This document shows positions 6,879-13,460 of a stretch of DNA of 26,720 nucleotides, one piece after another (the stretch's first letter is position 1; each line of letters begins with the position of its first letter). Both the position numbers and the translations under genes were made by a program. The stretch spans positions 1-26,720 of the IMG/VR virus record IMGVR_UViG_3300027833_000189; one strand, given 5' to 3'. Origin of the DNA: a virus. A model generated the notes under the pieces. The model was not told the origin of the DNA. It made no database searches and worked only from the letters and a program-made list of their open reading frames with translations.

Positions 6879-8359
6879 TTTAAATCCAATTTATATATGT
6901 TATAAGGAAACTGCTCTTTAGTATATATCTTAATTCTTTCTGCACTGTGGCGCAGTGTAAAGTTCTTATGTGACTTAACGTGAAGGTCATCCGCTATATC
7001 ATACAATTTGGTCACAGAGCCATCATCAGACTTCCTCAGTCCTCGCCCTATCGATTGCAGTACCTTAACCTGACTCTTACTAGGGGATGCGAATACTATA
7101 TTGTGCAAATTCTTAATATTGATACCTGTACTGAATGTTCCAAGACTCGCCACAATAATCGCATTCTTCTGTCCTTCCACAATACCTCGTATCTGTTCAC
7201 GGTCAGATGTTTCGACTTCTCCTGACACATAGTACACAGGTCGGTCACCTGCTTTATCCTTAATCATATCGAATAACGGTTTACCGTGTTTCTCTACGAA
7301 TTGAAATAGAACCAGCGTATTACCTTTCTGGTCTATCGTAAGGTTACTTATAAGTTTATTACGTTTCTCATTTGTGACAATATAGTCCATTTCCTCTTGG
7401 TAAGTCTTACCCTGCATCATGACACATATGTCATTATGATAACGCAATAACAATATAGTAATATCTAACTTTGCGAGTGTACCCTTCTCTTGCAAATCCT
7501 TGGTCATAGTCACTCGCCTAGTCGGGCCGAACAACCCTTCCAGTACAAGTTTATTGGTCTCTGTACCGTCCAGCGTACCTGTAGTGCCGAATCGATACTC
7601 CGCATTCACACACTTGTTCATTATACCAGATAGAGATTTTGCCTTAAATAGATGAACCTCATCACCAAACACACAACCCATTGTCTCGAACCATTCCTTC
7701 GGGAACTTATAGATGGACTGCCATGTAGAGATGATTATAGGTTTTGTCGTGTTCTTGTCTTTACCACCATAGATACGATGTACATTATTAGCCACATCAT
7801 AACCATAGTCCTCAAAGTCTTTGTACAGTTGTTCCACCAAACTTGTAGTAGGAACAACAATAAGAATCTGTTTATCAGGGTATCCGTCCATGTACCATCG
7901 CATTAGGTTATAGATGATATATGACTTACCACTACCTGTAGGCGACAAAAGGATTGCACGTTTCTTTTCGATGCCGTGTGTGACCGCATCATACTGATAG
8001 TCATATAATGGAAAGGGTAGACCAAGTTCTGACTGGAACTTTATTAACCATTGATGGTCTACTTTGTTAGTCAGTGCGGGATGACCGTAATCAGTCTCTT
8101 GTAATTGGAGAGGGTACATACGGTCAGTACAAAACTTTTTCAGATGTTCGTAGAGACCCGCATTTAACTCACGAGTAATCTGATTAAAAAGTTTGATTTT
8201 TCCGTCCCACTTCCTCGTCTTAAATGCTGGCATATATTTATGGCCAGGCACAAAGAACGAGAAGTAGTCACGGAGTTCTTGGAGTTGATGCTGATTACAA
8301 TCAATCAACATCATCGCATGGTCTCTCAGGGAGACGGTAATAGTATTAGGTAGTGTCAT
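6875..8359 (-). CDS. uvsW: DNA helicase UvsW
   Basis: This is an SF2 helicase that in T4 unwinds R-loops and branched recombination intermediates, switching replication from origin- to recombination-dependent initiation. At 494 aa it is near the T4 length (503 aa). The N-terminal UvsW domain includes the KTRKWDGKIKLFNQ segment. The helicase core has Walker A SPTGSGKS at 139-146, DEVH at 233-236, motif III-like GTTGTLDG, and motif VI QSIGRGLRKS near the C-terminus. It lies between uvsY and the 151-aa gene, with no clear sigma-70 promoter of its own. It is probably reached from the late promoter at 9402. Confidence 0.96.
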   Translation of the reverse strand: MTLPNTITVSLRDHAMMLIDCNQHQLQELRDYFSFFVPGHKYMPAFKTRKWDGKIKLFNQITRELNAGLYEHLKKFCTDRMYPLQLQETDYGHPALTNKVDHQWLIKFQSELGLPFPLYDYQYDAVTHGIEKKRAILLSPTGSGKSYIIYNLMRWYMDGYPDKQILIVVPTTSLVEQLYKDFEDYGYDVANNVHRIYGGKDKNTTKPIIISTWQSIYKFPKEWFETMGCVFGDEVHLFKAKSLSGIMNKCVNAEYRFGTTGTLDGTETNKLVLEGLFGPTRRVTMTKDLQEKGTLAKLDITILLLRYHNDICVMMQGKTYQEEMDYIVTNEKRNKLISNLTIDQKGNTLVLFQFVEKHGKPLFDMIKDKAGDRPVYYVSGEVETSDREQIRGIVEGQKNAIIVASLGTFSTGINIKNLHNIVFASPSKSQVKVLQSIGRGLRKSDDGSVTKLYDIADDLHVKSHKNFTLRHSAERIKIYTKEQFPYNIYKLDLK

Positions 8360-8378
8360 ACATCTATATATGTACGAA

Positions 8379-8828
8379 TTAACTACCAGCTTCGAAACTT
8401 CTCCAACGTATCATGTTACCAATTGTCTGATGACGCCAGTTGAGATTATTGACAATCTCAGTGAGGGTTTCTACAATAGTTTTGAGATACTGGATTGTCA
8501 TCTCGGACTCTTGTATTTCTTTGTCGGAGTCGTAATAATATTCTTTGAAGTTCTTGGTGGTCGCACTAAGGCCCTCATAGGGGTCATAAGCCCACCCCCG
8601 TGCCTGAATATCGTCCTGCGACATCTTACCTTCATAATAAAGGTACTTGTCCTTGAGTAAGGTTTTCTGTTTGAACTCTGACTTCTTCAGTCGAAGTTTA
8701 GTCAGAGACAGATACTCAAGATACTTTGCATGGAGAGAAGGAGTCACACGAGAAGTCTCGTCTAACTGGTGCGGACTTATTTGGGAGTCTTCTTTCCACT
8801 CCGCTAAAATACTTTCTAAATCAATCAT
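8379..8828 (-). CDS. uvsY: Recombination mediator UvsY
   Basis: In T4 this protein loads the UvsX recombinase onto single-stranded DNA coated by gp32. At 149 aa it is near T4 UvsY (137 aa). It is basic and helical, with conserved features including LHAKYLEYLSLTKLRLKKSE, the DKYLYYEGK segment, and the C-terminal MIRWRSFEAG, which matches the RAFEAG ending of the T4 protein. It follows the gp19-like gene by 19 bases and precedes uvsW by 19 bases, in one transcription unit. Identified from these family landmarks. Confidence 0.92.
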   Translation of the reverse strand: MIDLESILAEWKEDSQISPHQLDETSRVTPSLHAKYLEYLSLTKLRLKKSEFKQKTLLKDKYLYYEGKMSQDDIQARGWAYDPYEGLSATTKNFKEYYYDSDKEIQESEMTIQYLKTIVETLTEIVNNLNWRHQTIGNMIRWRSFEAGS

Positions 8829-8847
8829 AATATACCATAATGTGTTG

Positions 8848-9375
8848 TTAAACTATTTCGAATTGTGAGAACCTAAATTGTGCATCAAATGTTACGTAAG
8901 TAGTATCGCCAGTAGTAGACACGAATTCTATCGCACCAAGTCCTGTAGGTACACAATCCTTATAACGAATCTTCTGTACAGTGTTGTTCGCACTAGACAG
9001 AACGTGTAGAGTTATGTCTGCATAGGTAGGTATCTTGGTTGTACGTTCAAGTGCGGATACCTGACCATCATTCACTATACGAGTCATCCAATCAAACATC
9101 TCTCGATAGGATGTCATGTTCTCGTCAAGGATGATAGAGAAGGACACTTCCGAGAATGTCATCTTGTCACCAGCTAAAGGTACAGATGTAATTCTACGTA
9201 CAGGTAATTCCAAAGGATTTAACTGAGCGCCTGGATGTGACACAGACTGTGCAAAGTACTCCATGTTGGGATACTTTGTTCGGTCGATTACTACCTTAAA
9301 CCCAGTAGGTTGTAGGTAGTTTAAGTTGGTTGTCAGTTCAGAGTTATCTATCTGAACATTAGATGTGATTGCCAT
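8848..9375 (-). CDS. Second tail-tube-like protein (gp19 paralogue)
   Basis: This 175-aa protein has the size and beta pattern of T4 tail-tube proteins. The N-terminal part (LQPTGFKVVIDRTKYPNMEYFAQSVSHPG, then LPVRRITSVPLAGDKMTFSEVSFSIIL) parallels gp19 at 18745-19272, where the corresponding segment is FEVPFRGRQLKMAGDRTFEPWTITII. It ends with a VTFDAQFRFSQFEIV strand like the end of gp19. A tube-initiator role related to gp48/gp54 or a tube cap is possible. It has a good ribosome site (AGAGGA) and a late promoter 27 bases upstream of the ATG, consistent with a virion protein. It sits apart from the other tail genes, next to uvsY. Confidence 0.85.
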   Translation of the reverse strand: MAITSNVQIDNSELTTNLNYLQPTGFKVVIDRTKYPNMEYFAQSVSHPGAQLNPLELPVRRITSVPLAGDKMTFSEVSFSIILDENMTSYREMFDWMTRIVNDGQVSALERTTKIPTYADITLHVLSSANNTVQKIRYKDCVPTGLGAIEFVSTTGDTTYVTFDAQFRFSQFEIV

Positions 9376-9401
9376 AATATCCTCTCATGTATTATATATG
9401 C

Positions 9402-9409
9402 TATTTATA
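9402..9409 (-). promoter_or_regulatory. T4-type late promoter before the gp19-like gene
   Basis: Exact TATAAATA on the minus strand (tatttata on plus), ending 27 bases before the gp19-like start. It can also serve uvsY, uvsW and the 151-aa gene downstream. Confidence 0.85.
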
Positions 9410-9413
9410 AGAG

Positions 9414-9554
9414 TTAGTGAACGGAATCTTGTTTTCTCATATTTTCTGTGAGTTGTTTTACGACACCTTCCCAGTACTGTTGACCCCAATCAGAGTTAGC
9501 ACGTATCTGTGCCGCAAGAGCGTTCGCAATCAATCTATGATAATCATACCTCAT
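9414..9554 (-). CDS. Small hypothetical protein (46 aa)
   Basis: The ORF reads MRYDYHRLIANALAAQIRAN... and ends ENMRKQDSVH. An AAGGA ribosome site lies eight bases upstream of the ATG. It overlaps the end of the preceding 41-aa ORF by 11 bases in another frame. The stop is only five bases from the late promoter of the gp19-like gene. The composition is that of a normal soluble helical peptide. No function recognised. Confidence 0.6.
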   Translation of the reverse strand: MRYDYHRLIANALAAQIRANSDWGQQYWEGVVKQLTENMRKQDSVH

Positions 9555-9669
9555 CGTCATAATCCTTATACTCTAGAATTGTCAGTTCGAGTGCCGACTG
9601 GAAAGAACCTATTAACGACACACCAGATTCACGGTAAGACATAAAGTAAAAGTAAAATGACTTAAGCAT
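9544..9669 (-). CDS. Small hypothetical protein (41 aa)
   Basis: The ORF starts MLKSFYFYFMSYRESGVSLI and ends with acidic EYKDYDDEV. The chosen start at 9669 overlaps the last codons of the 69-aa gene by eight bases. It has a GAAGG site about ten bases upstream. An internal ATG at 9642 would give 32 aa but lacks a ribosome site. No function recognised. The tight packing and overlaps support a real gene. Confidence 0.5.
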   Translation of the reverse strand: MLKSFYFYFMSYRESGVSLIGSFQSALELTILEYKDYDDEV

Positions 9670-9871
9670 TACAATGCACCCTTCCCTTACCAATCCATTC
9701 AAGTTCTTCGAACTTCTCTTCGAAGGTCTTACCAGAAACGGTAAACCCTTCTTCGTGCATCGCTTTTAGTGCGAACTTCACTGCTTCTTTTGCGGTATCA
9801 AATGCGTACCACTTCAATTGTGATTGGCCAGTTAGTGCCAGTCTTACTTCATACATTTCTTTATTACTCAT
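9662..9871 (-). CDS. Small hypothetical protein (69 aa)
   Basis: The protein starts MSNKEMYEVRLALTGQSQLK and contains a strand-helix-strand pattern (YEVRLALTG, a helix FDTAKEAVKFALKAMHEEG, then TVSGKTFEEKFEELEWIGKGRV). It looks like a compact alpha/beta domain. It starts one base after the stop of the 63-aa gene and overlaps the 41-aa ORF. It belongs to the small-gene run fed by the repeated promoter at 10397. Function unknown. Confidence 0.75.
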   Translation of the reverse strand: MSNKEMYEVRLALTGQSQLKWYAFDTAKEAVKFALKAMHEEGFTVSGKTFEEKFEELEWIGKGRVHCNA

Positions 9872-9872
9872 A

Positions 9873-10064
9873 TTATTTAACCTCTATTTTAATAAATTTT
9901 CTACGTGACTTCGAGAACTGTTTCATTGGTTTCTTGTACATAACAGCTTCGGTCTTACCTTGCGGAATCATACCCATCAATTGACCTGCGTCATTGACAA
10001 TGTATGTATGGTTGGGGACATAAGTATATGAACCCCAGTCAGTGACTTCTTTTAAATACTGCAT
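9873..10064 (-). CDS. Small hypothetical basic protein (63 aa)
   Basis: It starts MQYLKEVTDWGSYTYVPNHT, with beta-like N-terminal sequence and a strongly basic C-terminus (FSKSRRKFIKIEVK). The ATG overlaps the upstream stop as TAATG, so it is coupled to the preceding gene. The basic tail could bind nucleic acid, but no family is recognised. Confidence 0.75.
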   Translation of the reverse strand: MQYLKEVTDWGSYTYVPNHTYIVNDAGQLMGMIPQGKTEAVMYKKPMKQFSKSRRKFIKIEVK

Positions 10065-10366
10065 TATGCAACCCTCTTCTTACGTGGTTTGAAACCTTTG
10101 ACTTCCATTGCTTGCATCGGACTGGTTTGTTCACTCAGTGCTTTATACTCTTCAATGGTGAAGTTCTTAACTAGGAAGTTAACCCAGCTCTTCCAAGGTT
10201 TACTACCATACTTGAATCTTGCAACAAAAGTGCGTTCTGGCATACCATACCAAGATGGGTGACAGTTCGGAGACACTTGCTCCATAGTGCGAGAACCTTC
10301 GAACGCACCTTGATACATCAAGTACATACCGTCCCACGTGAATAGTTCTTTATCAAATTTAGTCAT
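10064..10366 (-). CDS. Small hypothetical protein (100 aa)
   Basis: It starts MTKFDKELFTWDGMYLMYQG. Two ATGs lie six bases apart; the second (10366) is chosen because AAAGGA is seven bases from it but too close to the first. The protein is rich in aromatic residues (GAFEGSRTMEQ..., SWYGMPERTFVARFKYGSKPWKSWVNFLV) and basic at the end (FKPRKKRVA). It is first in the unit behind promoter copy 1. No function recognised. Confidence 0.75.
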   Translation of the reverse strand: MTKFDKELFTWDGMYLMYQGAFEGSRTMEQVSPNCHPSWYGMPERTFVARFKYGSKPWKSWVNFLVKNFTIEEYKALSEQTSPMQAMEVKGFKPRKKRVA

Positions 10367-10390
10367 AATCATTTCCTTTCTCTAGTTTAT

Positions 10391-10435
10391 GTACTTATTA
10401 TAACAACAACAGCAACGTTTGGCAACACTTATTTT
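10391..10435 (-). repeat. 45-bp exact direct repeat carrying a promoter, copy 1
   Basis: Identical over 45 bases to 10604-10648, same orientation, 213 bases apart. On the minus strand it holds TTGCCA (10425-10420), 17 bases and TATAAT (10402-10397), a sigma-70 promoter for the 100-aa gene and those after it. The 49-aa gene's stop codon lies at the edge of this copy. Confidence 0.88.
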
Positions 10436-10578
10436 GCATATTCTACAAGTATTTTACCTTGGTCAATCTCATCGAAGACCTTATCCATTGCTTGGACTAT
10501 CCATGGTTGGTTCTTCTCAACAGCATTCTTATAGTCTTCCTGTAGTGTATACAGGTCTTGTTCTTTGATATACTTCAT
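10429..10578 (-). CDS. Small hypothetical protein between promoter repeats (49 aa)
   Basis: Starts MKYIKEQDLYTLQEDYKNAV, contains KNQPWIVQAMDKVFDEIDQG and ends EYAK. AAGGA lies seven bases upstream of the ATG at 10578. An upstream in-frame ATG at 10596 is rejected because the ribosome site would lie inside it. The protein appears as one or two amphipathic helices. It is flanked by the two exact promoter repeats and ends inside copy 1. Function unknown. Confidence 0.65.
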   Translation of the reverse strand: MKYIKEQDLYTLQEDYKNAVEKNQPWIVQAMDKVFDEIDQGKILVEYAK

Positions 10579-10603
10579 AGTCACTTCCTTTTTCATTATC
10601 TAA

Positions 10604-10648
10604 GTACTTATTATAACAACAACAGCAACGTTTGGCAACACTTATTTT
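10604..10648 (-). repeat. 45-bp exact direct repeat carrying a promoter, copy 2
   Basis: Second copy of the repeat: TTGCCA (10638-10633), 17 bases, TATAAT (10615-10610) on the minus strand. It drives the 49-aa gene. It stands back to back with the plus-strand promoter at 10664-10692. Confidence 0.88.
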
Positions 10649-10663
10649 CATTTAATTTAGTGC

Positions 10664-10692
10664 TTGACTTATATTGCTATATACTGTAGAAT
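10664..10692 (+). promoter_or_regulatory. Promoter of the DUF4338-like gene
   Basis: TTGACT (10664-10669), 17 bases, TAGAAT (10687-10692), 24 bases before the ATG. It diverges from promoter repeat copy 2. Confidence 0.78.
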
Positions 10693-10716
10693 GGTAAACA
10701 TAACTGAGGAATCTAC

Positions 10717-11856
10717 ATGATACTTACACAACCTGACGCAGAATACGCTGCGAATGTCTTTACCGAGTTCTTTGCGAACTTTGAACGTATTGACGACTAT
10801 ATGAGACAGATTAAGATGGAACGCATGGACTCTATGCCCTTCACTTTGCCTGGCATGGGCCCTGAAGAGGATATGTTCAACAACTTCGATATGCACCCCA
10901 AGGATATGGAGTTCAGTATCGCAACCGCACATCGTGACCAGTTCATGTCCTATATGGATATCACCACGTCCGCACCTGTAGAGGCGTCAATTCCAGGCAA
11001 GATGATGAACTGGGTAGTACGTGAGAAGAACAGTGGTATGGTTGTGGGTATGATTCGTTTCGGTTCTCCTACTATTAATAGCAGACCACGTAATGAGTGG
11101 TTGGGCAAACCTCTGGACACCATGAATGGTGAGGTTATGAAACGATTCAACAAGACCTGTATCATGGGATTCAACATCGTACCAGTACAACCGTTCGGGT
11201 TCAACTACCTTGGTGGTAAGTTACTTGCAGCTATATGTACCTCGCATACGGTACGTGAGACACTTAATAAGAAGTATGATGCAAACATCTGTATGTTCGA
11301 GACGACCTCCTTATACGGTAATGCCAAGGGTGGTGTGTCTATGTACTCAGGTATGAAACCACTATTGATTGGTAATGGACAGACAGACTCTAACTTTGCG
11401 CCACTCATCAATGATGACAACTATCGTACATTGAGTGACTGGTTCATCAAACGCAATGGGGGTGAACCTCTTGTACCAAAGGATGCATCATCTCGTAAGT
11501 TAAAGACTCAACAGAAGATGGTATCAATCATCAAGAACTCTCTAAAGGAATACGACATGGACGCATACACTAAGTTCTGTCAAACCTTTATTGATGCAAA
11601 GGGACTAACACAACAAAAGAATTCATACTACTCTACTATGGGATATGACCGTGAGAGTGTGAAGAAGTATCTCAACCTTGAGACCGACACAATCGTCAAA
11701 TCAGATAACTATGACCGATTCAGTCTTGAGGGTGTGACAGATTGGTGGCGTAAGAAGGCAACCAATCGATATGAGAATCTTAAACAGGATGGTCGTTTAC
11801 GTACTGTGCAAGAGACTTGGAATACAAATGCAAAAGATATTGATATAATTAGATAA
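10717..11856 (+). CDS. DUF4338/DruA-like protein of unknown function (379 aa)
   Basis: The product is a soluble 379-aa protein. The middle region resembles the DUF4338 family, which includes DruA of the Druantia defence system. It has VVREKNSGMVVGMIRFGSP (residues 100-118), a charged segment ending RNEWLGK, NKTCIMGFNIVPVQPFGFNYLGGKLL (145-170), then MFETTSLYGNAKGGVSMY (193-210). The family order is a GxIxFGSP strand, a conserved ILP/IVP strand, a helix, and an ET...GT.Y segment. This is by-eye similarity and could be coincidental. A GAGGAA site precedes the ATG and an early-type promoter serves the gene. It is one of only two protein genes on the plus strand. Biochemical role unknown. Confidence 0.72.
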   Translation: MILTQPDAEYAANVFTEFFANFERIDDYMRQIKMERMDSMPFTLPGMGPEEDMFNNFDMHPKDMEFSIATAHRDQFMSYMDITTSAPVEASIPGKMMNWVVREKNSGMVVGMIRFGSPTINSRPRNEWLGKPLDTMNGEVMKRFNKTCIMGFNIVPVQPFGFNYLGGKLLAAICTSHTVRETLNKKYDANICMFETTSLYGNAKGGVSMYSGMKPLLIGNGQTDSNFAPLINDDNYRTLSDWFIKRNGGEPLVPKDASSRKLKTQQKMVSIIKNSLKEYDMDAYTKFCQTFIDAKGLTQQKNSYYSTMGYDRESVKKYLNLETDTIVKSDNYDRFSLEGVTDWWRKKATNRYENLKQDGRLRTVQETWNTNAKDIDIIR

Positions 11857-11861
11857 AACGC

Positions 11862-11890
11862 TTGCCATTATAGTAAAGGTGTTATATAAT
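11862..11890 (+). promoter_or_regulatory. Promoter of the ParB-like gene
   Basis: TTGCCA (11862-11867), 17 bases, TATAAT (11885-11890), beginning six bases after the previous stop codon. The -35 variant TTGCCA is the same as in the 45-bp repeats. Confidence 0.82.
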
Positions 11891-11898
11891 GAACGGGT

Positions 11899-11948
11899 TA
11901 TATGAGATAAAAGTCTTATATATAATTGTAAGGCATTCATACCGAATG
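11899..11948 (+). promoter_or_regulatory. Two consecutive hairpins in the leader of the ParB-like gene
   Basis: Hairpin 1: TATATGAGA (11899-11907) pairs with TCTTATATA (11914-11922), nine pairs with one G-U. Hairpin 2: GGCATTC (11932-11938) pairs with GAATGTC (11944-11950 region), about seven pairs around ATACC. They fill most of the leader between the promoter and the AGGAG ribosome site. They could stabilise the mRNA or regulate translation; no riboswitch class is recognised. Confidence 0.55.
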
Positions 11949-11977
11949 TCACAAAATAAAATAATCAGGAGATTATT

Positions 11978-13012
11978 ATGATTAGTAAAAGTACTAAATT
12001 TAGTGAAGTGTCTGGGGCACTTGCAACCATCACTGGTGTTGTATCCGTTCAGGAAATCATCGACGCCATCCTACAAATCGACAACTTCAAGTCAAAGACA
12101 TTGGTCAATATGAAAACCAACGCTACGTATAACCCCAATGAAGTTGGTGTCGTTCCTCTAAGTAAACTTTATGTCGATGTGACCTACCAACGTGTTCTTC
12201 GTCTTAAAAAGTTAGTTAATAAACTAAAGAAGATGAATGGATATGATATGTACTCAGCTGGGGTTATTGATATAGCAATTCGACCTTGTGGTGATAGTTA
12301 TGTGTGGGATGGTCTAAGACGTTGCGTCATGGCTGGACTATGCGGATTGACTCATGTGAAGTCATCTCAGTTTATACACCCAATGAGTTCTTCAATTAGA
12401 CGATGCCAAAAAACAGAAGCACAATACTTCAAGTCTCGTAATGCTGATAACGAAAATATGAAGGCGGAAGAAATTTTCAAGTCGGAAGTTGTCTTTGGTG
12501 ACCCAAGGGCTTTGGAACTTCTTGAAATGATTAAGAACTGTGGACTTGATATTGAGGGGTTAAATCCTCTTGGTGGTAGAGTGTTTGGTGGATTTGTCGA
12601 ATTTCGCAACGTTTATTTCTCAGAGACGAATGGTCTTAGTCATATGTCAGATGAGTGGGTGAGAGTCGTTGATAATTTCATAATCGCTGCGTCAATAATC
12701 AGACGAGTTTATCCAACTGGGGTTGTATCAGGATACTTTCTCACAGGACTGTATGAACTTCTCAAACATAACGATGATTGTGATTCCTCGTATGATGAAG
12801 AAGAAATAATCGATGCTTTTAAAACCTATGCGGTTACGCACCCTAAACAAACGGACGTGATTCGAGGTAGATTGGCTGGTAACGCAAAGGGTAGTATTGC
12901 ATATCTTATTGCAAGAAGGGTCTTGAAAGACACCAATGGTCTTGTCAATTCTCTGAATTTGAATGGAGATGATGTCACATTAATGGACGAATTAATACTA
13001 GAAGCGGCTTGA
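11978..13012 (+). CDS. ParB-like (DUF6551-type) protein (344 aa)
   Basis: The central region fits a ParB/sulfiredoxin-like domain. VVPLSKLYVDVTYQR (residues 58-72) gives the usual start with the YQR signature. A helix LKKLVNKLKKMNGY follows, then a strand IDIAIRPCGDSYVWDGLRRCVMAG (97-120), with DGLRR in place of the common DGxHR. The rest, about 200 residues, is helical with no motif I recognise. Members of this fold act in DNA partition, as nucleases or as NTP-binding switches; which applies cannot be told here. The gene has its own promoter, a hairpin-rich leader and a good AGGAG site six bases before the ATG. The tRNA promoter overlaps its end. Confidence 0.75.
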   Translation: MISKSTKFSEVSGALATITGVVSVQEIIDAILQIDNFKSKTLVNMKTNATYNPNEVGVVPLSKLYVDVTYQRVLRLKKLVNKLKKMNGYDMYSAGVIDIAIRPCGDSYVWDGLRRCVMAGLCGLTHVKSSQFIHPMSSSIRRCQKTEAQYFKSRNADNENMKAEEIFKSEVVFGDPRALELLEMIKNCGLDIEGLNPLGGRVFGGFVEFRNVYFSETNGLSHMSDEWVRVVDNFIIAASIIRRVYPTGVVSGYFLTGLYELLKHNDDCDSSYDEEEIIDAFKTYAVTHPKQTDVIRGRLAGNAKGSIAYLIARRVLKDTNGLVNSLNLNGDDVTLMDELILEAA

Positions 13013-13037
13013 CTTTAACTGTATAGTGTGGTACTAT
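13009..13037 (+). promoter_or_regulatory. Promoter of the tRNA-Gly gene
   Basis: TTGACT (13009-13014), overlapping the stop codon of the ParB-like gene, 17 bases, TACTAT (13032-13037). A TATAAT also lies at 13037-13042, but at a 22-base distance. The tRNA begins at 13049. Confidence 0.7.
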
Positions 13038-13048
13038 ATAATAACAAT

Positions 13049-13122
13049 GCGGAATTAGTATAATGGCATTACAGGAGGTTTCCAACCTTTTGACGGGAGT
13101 TCGATTCTCTCATTCCGCTCCA
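13049..13122 (+). tRNA. tRNA-Gly (anticodon UCC), CCA encoded
   Basis: A complete cloverleaf can be drawn. The acceptor GCGGAAT pairs with ATTCCGC. The anticodon stem GGAGG/CCTTT has loop TTTCCAA, giving anticodon UCC. The T stem GGGAG/CTCTC has loop TTCGATT. The discriminator is U, followed by encoded CCA. It reads GGA/GGG glycine codons. It is the only tRNA gene seen in the window, closed by a strong terminator 15 bases later. Confidence 0.93.
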
Positions 13123-13136
13123 ATCTAAAACCAATC

Positions 13137-13161
13137 GGGGGACTCCATGTCCCCCTTTTTT
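13137..13161 (+). terminator. Rho-independent terminator after tRNA-Gly
   Basis: GGGGGAC (13137-13143) pairs with GTCCCCC (13149-13155) around TCCAT, followed by six T. It ends the plus-strand island. The opposite strand offers only a mixed TTGGTTTT after the stem, so it may weakly stop the converging lipoprotein transcript as well. Confidence 0.93.
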
Positions 13162-13165
13162 ATTC

Positions 13166-13369
13166 TTATTCCTTTGGTTCGGTCTTAGCGGTTCCAGTCT
13201 TAACTGCAACATCTTTAATTAGATTAGAAGTTACGTCAAGAAAACCTGCGGTAATACCGAAAGTGTCTGAACCAACACCCTTGATAATCCCACCAGCGCC
13301 ATCTACTGTCGCATCAACTGTACTACAAGCAGTCAAGAACAACATGGCAGATATGATTAAAAGTCTCAT
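13166..13369 (-). CDS. Small lipoprotein (67 aa)
   Basis: The start is MRLLIISAMLFLTACSTVDA: a basic N-terminus, a hydrophobic stretch and lipobox LTAC with lipidation cysteine at residue 15. A longer in-frame reading to 13474 exists but lacks a good start. The chosen ATG has AGGAG eight bases upstream. The mature part is small and glycine-rich (DGAGGIIKGVGSD), somewhat like entericidins, and it could also be an outer-membrane spanin partner. No Rz-type partner gene is seen in the window. A late promoter lies about 90 bases upstream, consistent with a lysis- or envelope-stage role. Confidence 0.8.
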   Translation of the reverse strand: MRLLIISAMLFLTACSTVDATVDGAGGIIKGVGSDTFGITAGFLDVTSNLIKDVAVKTGTAKTEPKE

Positions 13370-13460
13370 ATCAATCTCCTGTTGGTGTCTTTCCGATTGT
13401 GGGTTCCTTTCCACTAGTGCGGTACGTACCACTTGATACGCAGAGCATCTTCCATGTATG

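Noticed and set aside
9417-9644. Plus-strand ORF of 75 codons
   Set aside because: It is opposite two minus-strand micro-genes with ribosome sites, has none itself, and its sequence looks like an antisense shadow.
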